Shown: piece after piece, positions 22,603-34,265 of the stretch
How positions within the stretch are numbered: the first letter of the stretch is position 1
Layout: every line of letters begins with the position of its first letter
From: Azorinus chamasolen
Taxonomy: Eukaryota; Mollusca; Bivalvia; Cardiida; Solecurtidae
NCBI GenBank assembly: GCA_963576725.1
Contig: OY755252.1
Coordinates: 28,340,078 to 28,404,077, forward strand
Direction: 5' to 3'
DNA length: 64,000 nt
The notes under the pieces: generated by a model
Database searches by the model: none
What the model was told of the DNA's origin: nothing
Seen by the model: the letters and a program-made list of their open reading frames with translations, nothing else
Position numbers and translations under genes: made by a program

Positions 22603-23379
22603 TTTCTAATATATTAGGTCGTGATACTTTAGTCTTACATACGTATCATACTTATCCATATATCCAATTATTGTTTAAAACACAGCACACAAGTTAGGTT
22701 TTGTCTTGTCGTTGTGCCGTTTCTTGTTTGATGGTGTCTGGTGCCGATGCTGATATATGCTGATGTAGATACGAGCAGATGAGTTGTATTTTTTCAAATA
22801 CCTTCATTATTGGTTGACAATGAAATGTTGTTAATGTATACAAAGTAAACATTAACCATTCTCCATCTTAAACATAATTCTATTTAATTAGATTTCATTT
22901 ACTTTGAGATACACAAGGACAGGAAAGTCAGACATATGATAGGATTAACGGCAACAAAAGTGTACATATTAGTAGACATGTGGCCAAACATCAATATCTT
23001 ACTTACTCGCACACATATGTATATCAGTTACAAAGGTTTGCTACAGCATTGACCTTGCTCAAGAAACGCTTCCATTATGCTGTACTAGGACGTAGACTCC
23101 CCTGTATGGCTACACTAAAACAATCTTTTATTAATTCATTCCATCATAGATTAATTTTAAACCAAACGTCTTTGAGTTATTCTACCGCATTAACTATAGA
23201 AAAGGAGAGTTTCAAATGTATGTAGTTTTGAAACCATTATCACAATAATTTCGAGAAATGAGTTTTACAGAGGCGGAATAATGCGACAGTATGTGAGAAT
23301 AGGTGAACATCTAATGGCATCATTTGTTTAAAACAAAAACATGAACAAAAGCACAAGTATAAAGACACAATACAAACAA
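22603..23379. other. Intronic/intergenic, nothing recognised
   Basis: AT-rich. An open frame at 22980-23225 shows no known motif. Confidence 0.4.
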
Positions 23380-23656
23380 AAGTAAGGGTGACAAGGAGAG
23401 TACCGCCTTGGTGCGGTCAGTGGCAAAATCACTACTGGAGGTTTAAGCGGTTCACGGACGTCCTAACTTCACACTTATCTCCCTAGTTTAACAAGTAGTG
23501 TACGTATCCCCGCCAGATTTTTACACAACACAGGGGACGGTAAATTCATGGCAATATGTAAAAAACTGTGAAAAGTCATTTAAATATATACTCAATGACT
23601 TTGCTGAAGTCAGAGCAACTGCAGGGAAGCCGATAAGGGCACGACAGAGAAAACGC

Positions 23657-23717
23657 AAAATATGAGTCTGGTAATCTCACCCCGATTAGAGTTTAAGAGT
23701 ATACTATCATAGAGTAC
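23657..23717 (-). promoter_or_regulatory. SECIS-like hairpin of PLE-B (degraded)
   Basis: Minus strand: AGTACTCT, ATGA, AGTATACTCTTAAA in the 5' arm, TTACCAGAC in the 3' arm. The quartet and apical AAA persist; the CTCTT partner is partly lost. Confidence 0.55.
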
Positions 23718-23904
23718 TACCCTTGGCCTGTCATCGCGCAAGCAAAGAGGGAAGCGTAGCTGCCGACTGTAAAGGGGTCAATAACTAAACATGCAGTGAG
23801 TTGCAATATAATAGGGTCATAACCTTTCTTCCTAAAGGTTTTAATAAGTTTTATTAACAGATCTTGAACATGGATATGACCCCGAACTTTCCTAACATAT
23901 TCTG

Positions 23905-24235
23905 AAAATAGGTGATCCATCGACAGCATAAGTAGCAATGCAAAAAGAGAAAATTGCAGAGTCAGTTTTATTGAGTCTGTTTATGAGGAGCAATTGAAAG
24001 AGCAACACTACTCATACCCCTAGCACCGGCGTATGCAGTATTCAATTTTCAAAACTAATAGCATTAAAACTAATGTTCCCGAAGAACCAGAAAATATAAC
24101 AATACTGAGAATGAAGTGCAGGGCGACATTTTACGACCGCCACTCAAGCAATTAACACATGTTCATGAGTAGTAATTAAAAGTTCAATACTACTCATGCC
24201 CCCCCCCTAGCACCGGCTTAAGCAGTATTTTGTAG
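23905..24235 (-). repeat. Repeat X inserted in PLE-B (one and a half units)
   Basis: Contains two copies of the gccggtgctagggg / catgagtagt motif. Read with the PLE, its 3' edge is cacctattttcag directly before resumed PLE coding sequence, which resembles a splice acceptor. Its 5' edge lacks an obvious GT donor. Confidence 0.6.
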
Positions 24236-25285
24236 ATAATATCACCATACAATTATGGGTGAGAAATACCTTGTTTCAGTGATGATGATGATGGAGTCTC
24301 CCGTCGTTTCGACGGATGAGTATGCAAACATGTAGTTAGCTGGTATGCTTCCTCATGTGGGAGTGGAGTCCTATCTATGATGAACACCGTTTCAGTAACG
24401 TCGGTTATTTGCAATTATATTTATCAATGAGAGGTAGATTTCGATAATACAATTTAGAAAATGTTTTCCGAAGTTTGTGACATCAGTAACCATGTTTTTG
24501 AAGTTTTTCAGTTATAACTACATTACGACTATTCATATCTTCTAGCACAGAACATGCACGAGCGAACCGAACAAGTAGAGATATGTAAACCCCATAGGAT
24601 GTAGAACAGGGCACATCTCAATCTAGAAAAGGATTATTAACAATTTCAAAATGAAAATATTTCCTGTTATCGTATATTCTGGGCGAAACTTTATCATTTG
24701 TGATGGAAAGATTCAAATCTAAATATGAAGCCATAATGTCAGATTGATTCCCTTTTGTTTAAAGACAGATCTTATGGGTATATTGAAGAAATCATAGGTT
24801 CAAAATGAGGATGATCCAAATCCAAAACATCGTCTAAATACCTTGCAGTCTAATGCATTAACAATATCGACCTGTGTATCAGGTTTTAAAGTTAGCATAA
24901 ACGCCCTCTCTTAGCAATAGAGAAACAAATCTGCAACATAAGGTGTACAATTTGTACCCATAAGTATACTAACAGAGATGTACAAACATCAGGACAAGTC
25001 CATATTGTTTAATGTTCAACATCTGAATTAGAAAAGAATGAACATTGAATATTACAGGCCAGGATAATTTTATGTTCTCTTTTTCTATTAATTTAATCAG
25101 TTTTTCCTTTATAATATATCGTAAATGTAAAACATGCTGATGATCGTTAACAAAAAGATACAGGTGGGACGCCGAGAAACACGCCGTATCATTTGAGTCC
25201 AAAGTGTTTGGAGAGGTCGTCAAATTTAGTATAGTGTTTTAGAGTTAGAACAAACCGACACACGCTTCCAGTTTTCTATTTACAG

Positions 25286-25452
25286 ACAGGAACCCGTGCG
25301 TTAACGGCCTGGTGGAAGAAAAACTTAGAAAGGCGTGCTTAAAGGAACATCTTGTTAGCAAGAGAAATGCTCTGCTGAAGAAAGCTGTGCTGAAGAAAGC
25401 TGTGAGTATGAATAAAAGTTTTCATCCTAACCTTTACGCTCCATGTGATTAA
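25286..25452 (+). CDS. Small secreted peptide, exon 2 (mature peptide)
   Basis: Acceptor gttttctatttacag ends at 25285. Joined in phase to exon 1 (one base carried over) it reads D, then RNPCVNGLVEEKLRKACLKE, then HLVSKRNALLKKAVLKKA, and runs on VSMNKSFHPNLYAPCD to TAA at 25450-25452. The joined product would be 76 residues (64 + 167 nt = 77 codons with stop). The mature part is basic, with three Cys (C-x13-C and one three residues from the end... of the form APCD), a dibasic KR and a repeated LKKA, consistent with a small secreted or processed peptide. A strong GTGAGT donor at 25402 offers an alternative in which exon 2 ends at 25401 in phase 0 and further exons follow. No family recognised. 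Confidence 0.48.
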
Positions 25453-25502
25453 AATGCATATAAAGAATTTAATATAATATATAATGTATATAGAATATTT
25501 AA

Positions 25503-25508
25503 AATAAA
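25503..25508 (+). terminator. Candidate polyadenylation signal
   Basis: AATAAA about 50 bp after the TAA of exon 2. Fits a two-exon gene, but the hexamer is common in AT-rich DNA. Confidence 0.35.
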
Positions 25509-25754
25509 TGAAATGTAAGATAGCGATATAAGTAAACATACTAAAAATTGAATTAATTTAAGAATTATAGCTAAACAAAACCACCATTTTCTGTACTTTT
25601 GTTTGTCCGCAATTCAAGGGAAACAGACGCACACTGTGACTATATTGTGTCAGCCCACTTATGTCACCAAAATTCAAATGAATCTAATTTTTGGAAAAAA
25701 CTAACTTTTTATATAATTGACAAACACATTTCATGTTATAGCTCAAATTAACAC

Positions 25755-26896
25755 CGTCTTCCAACTAAACCTAGCCTTTCCTTTAGACATCTTAAAAAAG
25801 GTTTCGTCCAAAATATACGATATTTTAATTTTAAAATTGTTAATTATCCTTTTCTAGATGGAGATGTGCCCCGTTCTACATCTTATTGGGTTTATATTTC
25901 TCAACTTATTCGGTTTGCCCCAGCATGTTCTTTGCTTGAAGATTTTAACAGTCGTAATTTAGTTATAACTGATAAACTTCTTAAGCAAGGTTACAGATAT
26001 CACAAACTTCGGAAATCTAACATTTTATTATCGAAATGTACCACTCATTAGTAAATATAATTGCAATCTACGGACGTTACTGCGACAAGGCATTTCTCAA
26101 CAAGACTTTTATGGGGATGTTATCTACAAACGTAGGAAAATTCGGGGTCATATCCATTTTCATTATTAGTTTAAAAAACGCATTAAAACATTTAAGAAGA
26201 AAGGTTATGATCCCATTTTATTTCAACGCACTGCATGTTTGGTTATCGACCCTTTTGCAGACGGTAGCTACACTTCCCTCTTTCCTTGCGCGATGACAGG
26301 CCGAGGGTAGTACTCCATGATGGTATACTCTTAAACTCAGATACGGGATAAGCTTACCAGACTCATGTATTACCTTTTCCCTGTCGTGCCCTTAACGGCT
26401 TACCTGCAGGTGCTCTGACTTCAGCAAAGTCATTGAGTACATATTTGACGGATTGTCACAGTAATTATGCTATGTTGTTGTCCTGTGTTCACCGTCGTCT
26501 ATGTTGTGGATAAGTCCGGCAGGAATACCTTTATGTACACTATTTGTAAAGCTAGGGTGACTTTGAGAGAAGTGTGAGGTTAGGACGTCCGTAAACCGAT
26601 TTAAACCCCCAGTGGTGTTTTTGCTACTGACCGTGCCAAGGCGGTACTCTCTTTGTCACCCTTCCTTTTGTTTGCCTTGTGTCTTTGTGTTTGTGATTTT
26701 GTTCATGTGTGGAGTGTTTGTCTCTGGTTCTTGTGTGTCTGTTTGTGTTTTCTGTGTTCATCTCGTGTGTGAGTGTGCGTTTGCGTGTGTGGTTGTGTGT
26801 GTGTGTATGTATGTGTGTGTCATGCTGTCTATCGGTGTTTTGGTGGTGGTTGCGTCCTGTATGTTGCTTTGCCTGCTTGACTTTACTACTTTTCCA
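25755..26896 (+). pseudogene. PLE family B copy with internal deletion, SECIS and tail
   Basis: Begins RLPTKPSLSFRHLKK, then jumps to the thumb-proximal part (SSKIYD, FNFKIVNYPFLDGDVPRSTS, SQLIRFAPACSLLEDFNSRN, QGYRYHKLRK), so motif A, MGTNCAP and YLDD are deleted. The C-terminus runs to the TAG near 26309. The 3' tail continues to ttttccattg at 26896. Tail frames (26612-26980) are not genes. Confidence 0.82.
26309..26373 (+). promoter_or_regulatory. SECIS-like hairpin of PLE-B
   Basis: AGTACTCC, ATGA (26317-26320), GGTATACTCTTAAA, then GGATAAGC, TACCAGAC, TGTATTAC. GGTA/TACC pairing and quartet intact; the AGGAG partner of CTCTT is degraded. Confidence 0.62.
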
Positions 26897-27270
26897 TTGA
26901 CACAGACAAGTTGACTGAAAGCCATGCTCATCAACGGCATCAATTAGAATATTCTGTATTAACAAACTTGATGCAGACAAGTTGATTGAAAGCCATGCTC
27001 ATCAATATCACAAATTACATTATCTGTATTTAACAAATTTGATACAGACAAGTTGACTGAAAACCATGCTCATCAATATCATAAATTAGAATAAACGGTC
27101 TGACAAAATCATTCCATATATTTGACTATTGGGCCAACTACTAGCTGAATAGGTTGGCTGAAAGCCATTCCTATCCTAAACTTAGTTGCCACTGTACATG
27201 ACTATTGGGTCAACTTTTAGCTTAATAGGTTGACTGAAATTATTCCTATTCTGAGCTTAGTTGCCGCTGT
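26897..27270. repeat. Tandem 71-76-bp repeats between PLE-B tail and LINE
   Basis: cagacaagttga landmarks at 26903, 26974 and 27045 (71-bp period), then related units with ttggctgaaagccattcc at 27154 and ttgactgaaat at 27230 (76 bp). The second type is the LINE 3' UTR repeat also seen at 11.2 kb, so both types are probably one family trailing the antisense LINE. Confidence 0.65.
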
Positions 27271-28310
27271 ATAGAAGCCGATTCAAGTAGAAGTTGGCCT
27301 TTGTCCAAACCCTGCCGGGCTTCAACCTGCTCTGTACTGAAAGTCCTGACCAGGTTCGTGAACACGAAAAATGTCCGTGGGAACCTCTGACATTTAAGAT
27401 ATTTGACATCACTAACCGTGAGGATCCGCACGAATGTCTATCTGGTCAATGGAAAATATGCAACATATCGTTTCCTAAACTGTCCTAGTAACAAATGTTG
27501 AACAAAAGGCGTCTTCAGATACCTTTTGAAACATGCCAGTGACCATGCGTTTCTAATACCTGGCGGTCTAACATTCCAAAGTTTTGGAGGTGCATTACAT
27601 GGAACCTTTCTCACCGTAATAACCTTAAAACAATTTGGCTCAATAAACGACAATGATCTACTTGCTGACCTTAACTCTCTGCGCGGACTGTACATGCCAA
27701 GCATGTCGACAATGTACTTTGGAGATTCATTGTTCATGACTTTATACGTAAGTGTCAGAATTTTGAATTCAATCCGATGATGAACAGGGAGCCAGTGAAG
27801 TTCCTTCAGAACCGGCGAGATATGATTATATCGAGGAGTTCCGGTTATTACGTGGGCTGTTTTTTTGCACTCTTTGAAATTTCCGCAGTGAGTTGTTTGA
27901 AATTCCACGCAACAGTGAATTACAGTACTCTATTTTTGATGTAACATGAGAGTTCACCGAAATATTGGTAGCATTAGGTGAGAGATACCTTCTTATATGG
28001 CCTATTTGCCAGAGTTGTGCATAACTAGACCTACACATGGAATTGACATGTGATGTCATATCTATTTATGAATCGAGACATGCACCGAGATTTTTTATAC
28101 ACAATGATGGTCTGATTTGAGAGGGTCCTACTGGCACATTAACCTCTGCATGTACTTCCGTCTTTTTTGTATGAAACAGGATGACCTCAGTTTTGTCAGT
28201 ATTGAGCTTCAGCATGTTCTGGTGCATCCAAGAGACCCTTTCTTTGAGACAGTCCTCAACTCACGATAAAGCTTCTTGTTGACAGGTATAACTGAGTCAT
28301 CGGCATAGAA
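27271..28310 (-). pseudogene. CR1/L2-like LINE fragment, second copy
   Basis: Minus strand encodes, in broken frames, HVNSMCRSSYAQLWQIGHIRR, SKIEYCNSLLRGI, ITGTPRYNHISPVLKELHWL, RRELRSASRSLSF and PKLWNVRPPGI, matching the copy at 11.3-12.3 kb. It ends at 28310 after a decayed segment equivalent to the YADD neighbourhood. Compared with the first copy it keeps ~200 bp of extra 3' sequence (27275-27480). Confidence 0.82.
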
Positions 28311-28980
28311 AAATATGATTGTATTATGGATATATAATAGTGACGCATACTAAATATTGCACTGTTAATACTATGACCTGTTTACTTACCTGATATGAAT
28401 AAATAATTATATAGTAGAATTTGTCCTAAGGGGCCATACATTTATCGGAAATATGTGTCGTAAAAAGCAGTTGGTTGATTAATGCAGGACAAATATATCG
28501 CAGGAAGCATTTCGTTGTGTGTGTTACATTTATGTTGTAAGAACTATCAAAGACTGAAGTATTATTTTATTTCACTTCTGTTAATTCATTCAGCCTTATG
28601 CATAACACGTGTATTCTAATTTATGAATTGAATTACAAAGAGTGATGGTTACCCCTTACTCTAAATGGTGTGCGAGCTAACTACGATAGCATAAAGATTT
28701 GAAAAAAGCTTTCGAGCTTTGGTAATCTGGCATTATCCAATACGAACGGATCTTCGAAAACCGCGCAACGTACATATCATGCGGTTTCGTCGAGTGCCAT
28801 TCAAAGTTACACACTTTCAATGCGTATATATTCAGCTGACCCTGTATCTAATTGTATATTTCATTCTCAGTTTTCTGCTCAGTCTTGAAATATTGTTTAA
28901 TCCGATAAATGTGGTATATTCTATTCTCAAATTTCTGTTTAGTCTTTAAACATTTTGCTTGATATCCTAAATGAAAACAT
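28311..28980. other. Intergenic, nothing recognised
   Basis: AT-rich with no repeat family or motif that I can name. Confidence 0.45.
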
Positions 28981-29254
28981 AGTAGCAGCAGAAAAAGTCA
29001 CACCCAGGCCGCAACCACAATCAAAACATCGATAGGAGCTGCAATTTGGTATATTGTTTTGACTTCTTCATTCAAATAATTATCGTTTTGCAAAACAGTA
29101 TTTTCTATCATCAAATATTCGTTCTGTAAAATAGACTAAATGTATTTTGAAACCAGTCTAATAAACACTAACACATATATACACATTCTGATATAAATTA
29201 CTGCACACGTATCTGTATTTGCATGTTGCTGCAGAAAGTGTCTAACAACATGTG

Positions 29255-30585
29255 TAGACATAAATGGAAAAGTAGTAAAGTCAAGCAGCCAAAGCCACAT
29301 GCAAGACGCAACCACCACCAAAACACCGATAGACAGCATGACACACACACACACAACCACACACCCAAACGCACAAGCACACACACATACGAAATGAACA
29401 CAGAAAACACCAAAAGACACACAAGAAACAGGGACAAACATTCAACAACATGAACAAACCACAAGCACAAAGACGCAAGGCAAACAAAAGGAAGGGTGAC
29501 AAAGAGAGTACCGCCTTGGCACGGTCAGCAGCAAAAACACCACTGGGGGTTTAAACCGGTTTACGGACGTCCTAACCTCACACTTCTCTCAAAGTCACCC
29601 TAGCTTTACAAATATTGTAAATAAAGGTATCCCCGCTGGACTTACCCACAACATAGACGACGGTGAACACAGGACAACATGTAAAACATAGCATAATAAC
29701 TGTGACAATCCGTCAAATATGTACTCAATGGCTTTGCTGAAGTCAGAGCACCTGCAGGTAAGCCGTTAAGGGCACGACAGGGAAAAAATAATACATGAGT
29801 CTGGTAAGCTCCTCCTGTATCCAAGTTTAAGAGTATACCATCATGGAGTACTACCCTCGGCCTGTCATCGCGCAAGCAAAGAGGGAAGCGTAGCTACCGA
29901 CTGTAAAAGGATCGATAACCAAACATGCAGTGTGTTGCAATATAATAGGATCATAACCTTTCTTTTTAAATTTTTTAATGCGTTTTATAAACAAATCATG
30001 AAAATGGATATGACCCCGAATTTTCCTAAGTTTGTAGATAACATCCCCATAAAATTCTGGTTGAGAAATGCCTTGTCGCAGTAACGTCCGTAGGTTGCAA
30101 TTATATTTACTAATGAGAGGTAAATTTCGATAATAAAATTTAGAAAAGGTTTTCCGAAGTTTGTGATATCTGTAACCTTGCTTAAGAAGTTTATCAGTTA
30201 TAACTAAATTACGTCTGTTAAAATCTTCAAGCAAAGAACAGGCTCGGGCAAACCTAATAAGTTGAGAAATATAAACACCATAAGATGTAGAACGTGGCAC
30301 ATCCCCATCTAGAAAAGGATAATTAACAATTTTAAAATTAAAATCTTCTCTTTTATCGTATACTTTGGACGAAACTTTATCATTTGTAATTGAAAGATTC
30401 AAATCTAAAAATGAAGCATTAATGTCAGATTGATTAGCTTTGTTTAAAGACAGTTCTTTTGGGTAGATTGAAGAAACCATAGTATCAAAATAAGGATTAT
30501 CTAAATTCAAAATATCGTCTAAATACCTTGGAAGTTTTATTAAAAGCATTCACAATATCGGTCTGTGTATCAGGTTTTAAGCTAA
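29255..30585 (-). pseudogene. PLE family B copy: RT C-terminal half, SECIS and tail
   Basis: Minus strand from about 30585: LSLKPDTQTDIVNAFNKTS, a one-base shift, then RYLDDILNLDNPYFD (YLDD present), SKVYDKREDFNFKIVNYPFL, RFARACSLLEDFNRRN, YHKLRKTFSKFYYRN and the C-terminus FACAMTGRG at the TAG near 29850. The 3' tail runs to ttttccattt at ~29262. N-terminal half missing. It is the closest relative of the 15.9-18.4 kb copy. Tail frames at 29136-29502 are not genes. Confidence 0.85.
29787..29852 (-). promoter_or_regulatory. SECIS-like hairpin of PLE-B
   Basis: Minus strand matches 17842-17907 almost exactly: AGTACTCC, ATGA, GGTATACTCTTAAA, AGGAGGAGC, TACCAGAC. All paired blocks are intact. 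Confidence 0.72.
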
Positions 30586-32200
30586 GACGTTTCACTATAA
30601 TTCATCCTAACAATTGGTCTAGTTATCTTTATCTTTCGCTCCATTGTCCGTAACTCTAAGTTAGATTGCGGACCCGTATCTTAGTTTGTTTGATGTCTTA
30701 CTCAGATTTCTTATAACAATTAGTGGCCCATTGGTCAATCAATGTCTGTAGCTGCGTAGTAGTTTATCTGGAGTGTCGTATCATTCACATCCAATGGGTT
30801 TCCGCAATAACACCACTTTTCACGACATGTTTCGCTCGGATTGCCATCAAACTCTTATCCCAGTATGATTGTAATGCCATTAACAATCTCTTTTTATTCG
30901 ATCAGGAGCACTTGACATTTGTTTTTCCATTTCATGTTATGTTGGTATTTATCCACAGTTGATCGACAAAATCAGTGCCAAAAATTCGTTTCAGTATAAT
31001 CTGTCCGCTATTTATTTTTAACCAACAGGCTACGATGTCAAATGTCATGCTTGCCTGTCTGTCTGTTTACACGGAAAGTTTTGGCCCCAAATTCTGGTCT
31101 GGTTATGTCCAAACCATGGTGTAAAACGTGTACAAACCATCTGCTTATTGTATTCACAGATATGGATCAATTGACCAAGAAATATTTAAGGGTGAATCCG
31201 TGTGACTGGAAATAATAAAATCCATTGTTACCAGCATACCGTCTAAGTAACCGGTGTTGAGATCGGAGCATATATCAAAACAATTCAATGCGGAAAGTTT
31301 TCATATAAGTACAATACAATACAATATAAGTATAGAAAACTGTGCACTGTAGCTAAATGAAGCTTGTGAATTGTATGTTCACGAGGTACTTTCAAGCTGC
31401 AGTCCGTCACTGTTTCCTTGCACACTTGGAAACAAAGGCATAGTAAGTCGACGATGATGTGTCGTAAACAATTGTTGTCTAGTGCCAACTTGAGGTTTGC
31501 TTTTCCCAGGACGAGACACAGATAACGGAACGAATACGTGCAAAGAACATTGTAGATTAGAACATCTGCTTTGAATTTATACTCACAGTGGTGAGGTCGT
31601 TAATTATCAATTATTTATCTAGTATTTCTTGAAGTGCATTGTGTATAAGTCGCATTTTACCGTCACCCTGTGTTTTGCATGTGTAATCCCCGTAATTAGG
31701 TGTATTGATCCTATCGTCAAACCCTTGATTTCCTTCTAGATGTCGCAACGAGTTCATTTTGAAAAATACATGATATCTATGAAGTTATTGTATAAGCATC
31801 AGAAGTATCTGGATCAACACTTTATGTATTTTAATTTGAAGCTGAACGAGAAGAACAACCCTTAAGATGTTGTGTTTCATAGTTCGGGTCAAAGAACAAC
31901 CCATTCGTCAATAGAAGACTTAATTAACCCTGTCAGCGCCAACTATCTAGTTGTAGTGAATCATTCGTTAACATAAGGAAATGAGATAAATAAATGCACA
32001 TTTTAAAGGAATAAAATACAGATAAATAACTGCGTAGTTGTGTATGAACTTGAGTAATCAGACATATCCATATATCCGGAATCATATACTTCCTACAGTA
32101 ATAAAAATGCGTGTGTTTAACAGTCTTACAAACCGGAAGATTTGTTTCATAGTTCTGGTCAAATCACAACGCATGTGTCAATCGAAGGTTTCATTGTTTA
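30586..32200. other. Intergenic, nothing recognised
   Basis: No gene or named repeat. Open frames at 30723-30962 and 31285-31488 lack motifs. Confidence 0.45.
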
Positions 32201-32212
32201 TAATGTTCACCA

Positions 32213-32420
32213 TTTCCCTCATATAAACGTGTTCTTCACGCATTTGCGAACAGAGTAGACCCAGACCAAAACGGCTTCTGCAGGAGCCGTTTGGTCAATA
32301 TCTGCTCTGTTTGCTAATGGACTTTGATAGATCGGTTTCTTTACTTTCTAAAATGCCTACACTGTTCCTTCAATAAATATTCAGTAGATATTGAAATTTT
32401 GAACAAACAGTCAACAAGGA
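32213..32420. mobile_element. TTAA-type foldback/MITE copy
   Basis: Left part catttccctcatataaacg, core hairpin 32246-32314 (gcgaacagagtagaccc to gctctgtttgc around cttctgcaggagcc), then gtttctttactttctaaaat and attcagtagatattg. Orientation is inverse to the copies at 37 and 39 kb. Confidence 0.65.
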
Positions 32421-32489
32421 GAGTGTATACAACACTGATCCTTATCAGACGATGAAAATATTGAGCATCGTTGCTCTTAAACATTGTAG

Positions 32490-33100
32490 TGCCTGCTGAA
32501 CACTTATTTGTCCCCAACCGGCTCTATTCCGTCTGTTTGTCTGTCTGTCATGATGAGGGATAGTGTCATGCACATGGATCATAACTCTAGCATCAATATT
32601 TTTGGAGTTATTTCCCTTTCTCATATTTCCTTGACGGACAATAACTCTCTACCAACTGGTTCAATTGATTTGAAACTTCACATATGGAAGAAACATGATG
32701 CGGGGTGGTGTATTGCATAATGGGAATAAATCTAGTATCAATATTTTTGGAGTTATTCCCCTTTTTCATATTTTCTTGTCTGCAAATATAACTCTTTATC
32801 ACATATGGTACAAGCATAATGAAGTAAAATGTAATGCACAAATGCCATAATTGTAGCATCATTTGTTATTCCCTTTTTTCATATTTTCTTGTCCGGACAA
32901 TAACTGTTTATTTACTGGTTTAATTTATTTGAAATTTCATATATGGATCAGGCATGATCAGAAAAAATGTCATAAATAAAGACCATAACTCTAGCTTCGA
33001 TAGTATTGGAGTTATTCCCCTTTTTCATATTGTTTTTGGTATGAAATTTTCAAATACCATTCAGGAAGGTCATGTATATACCCTGGTCAACTACCCCATG
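32490..33100. repeat. ~142-bp tandem repeat
   Basis: Four degenerate units containing ataactctagcatcaata, tttttggagttattcccct and ttttcatattttcttg, with repeats near 32588, 32730 and 33000. Confidence 0.7.
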
Positions 33101-33309
33101 GGTGTGGTGTTTTTTTGATTTGGTGGGGGACTCATGTACAGCATTGCAATACAACTTTAGCTTGTTTTGTCTGCTGCATGTTTCTTCAATTCCTTTACAT
33201 AAAGAGAATACCAAACAGCTTTAATCCTGAAGAGTTATTTACCTGTTTGAATATGATATCACAGGCTCATGTTTGTAGCACTGAAGAGGTTAACCTGTTG
33301 TCTGATGTA

Positions 33310-33464
33310 TGCAGTAAAACCCCGCTCATGCAACCACCTAAAAGAGGTATAGTTCTCCCAGAGGAGCTTTCTGTATTATTTTTGTCCTGCATTAAGCAAC
33401 AACCTGCTTATAAAGACACCCATGTTTATTCATTAAGTGGTCGCATTAGAGGGGTTCTACTGTA
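33310..33464. mobile_element. CAGT/TA foldback (MITE) copy, degenerate
   Basis: Left gcagtaaaaccccgc, internal gaggagctttctgta and cctgcattaagcaa, right ggggttctactgta. Overlaps a 123-codon open frame that I therefore reject as a gene. Confidence 0.5.
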
Positions 33465-33754
33465 CATGTATTCGTGTAAAATGTAATGATATCACGAATT
33501 TTTAGTAACTGACGTTTACAACTGTTTATAAATATGTGATGTTTTTGACATGGCAGAAACTGTAGAATAAGAACTCTATAGTTCCATAAGTAAACAGAGG
33601 AGACCCTTATCAGACGGTCCATGGTCTGAGTTTCGTCTATTATATTTGCATAAATGTGTCTTTATCAGTTAAATAGTTCAAAATGCTGACTGTTCAAAAC
33701 AGACGTGGCAAAGTTAGAAAATGTTACTAAATGAAAAACAAAGTTCTACACAAT

Positions 33755-34178
33755 ATAATATTAACCAGTTCACGGACGTCCTAACCTGACATTTTCCTCA
33801 AAGTCAATCTAGCTTAACAAATAACCTAAATAAACGTATCCCCTCCAGACTTCCCCACATCATAGAAGACGGTACGCACAGGACACTATGTATAACATAA
33901 CATGACAACAACTGTGGAAGTCATTTAAATATGTACTCAATGACTTTGCTGAAGTCAAAGCAACTGCAGGGAAGCCATTAAGGACGCGACAGAGAACAGA
34001 GAACAGGCAATCGTTGAATCTGGTAAGCTCATCCCGTTTCTGAGTTTAAGAGTATATCACCATAGAGTACTATCCTCGGCCTGTCAACGTGCAAGCAAAT
34101 AGGGAAGCGTAGCTACGGACTGTAAATGGGCCAACATGCAATGCGTTGCAATATAATGGGGTCATAACCTTTCTTCAT
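33755..34178 (-). pseudogene. PLE family B 3' end (C-terminus, decayed SECIS, UTR)
   Basis: Minus strand carries a decayed GYDPIILQRIAC, SVATLPYLLAR and the stop, then AGTACTCT followed by ATGG instead of ATGA, CTCTTAAA, TTACCAGA. So the hairpin's essential ATGA is mutated. UTR continues to about 33755. It is cut at 34178 by a foldback. Confidence 0.7.
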
Positions 34179-34189
34179 AAACGTGTTGT

Positions 34190-34265
34190 TGTGCAACTAT
34201 TGTGATAAATAGAGCACTTACTCCTATGGAGCAACTGCTCTTTTTATCAAAATGGTTTCAGAAAG
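34190..34265. repeat. Foldback of the gagcaaatgctc type
   Basis: actattgtgataaatagagc around ggagcaactgctc, a shortened copy of the palindrome at 50.2 kb. Confidence 0.55.

Larger units (their letters stand above)
23380..25230 (-). pseudogene. PLE family B copy interrupted by repeat X
   Basis: From right to left on the minus strand: decayed motif A region and palm (25230-24960), VPMGTNCTPYVADLFLYC-like segment near 24940, a decayed catalytic segment near 24840, thumb RFARACSVLEDMNSRN near 24540, then RKHFLNCIIEIYLSLI and GISHP-LYGDIIYK ending at 24235. Repeat X occupies 23905-24235. RT coding then resumes with RKVRGHIHVQDLLIKLIKTF and ends at the TAG near 23715, followed by SECIS and tail. 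Many stops and shifts; dead. Confidence 0.8.

Noticed and set aside
24281..24330. ccgtcgtttcgacgg with atgag nearby, considered as a hammerhead ribozyme in the PLE
   Set aside because: CGAAAC is present on one strand, but no CTGATGAG core lies in the required order; it is better read as a simple hairpin.
27275..27486. Plus-strand open frame with several Cys after an AG, considered as a host exon
   Set aside because: It lies within the 3' part of an antisense LINE, ends at LINE sequence and is open on both strands; no donor site.
33115..33486. 123-codon open frame on the plus strand
   Set aside because: Its second half is a decayed CAGT/TA foldback; no domain is visible.
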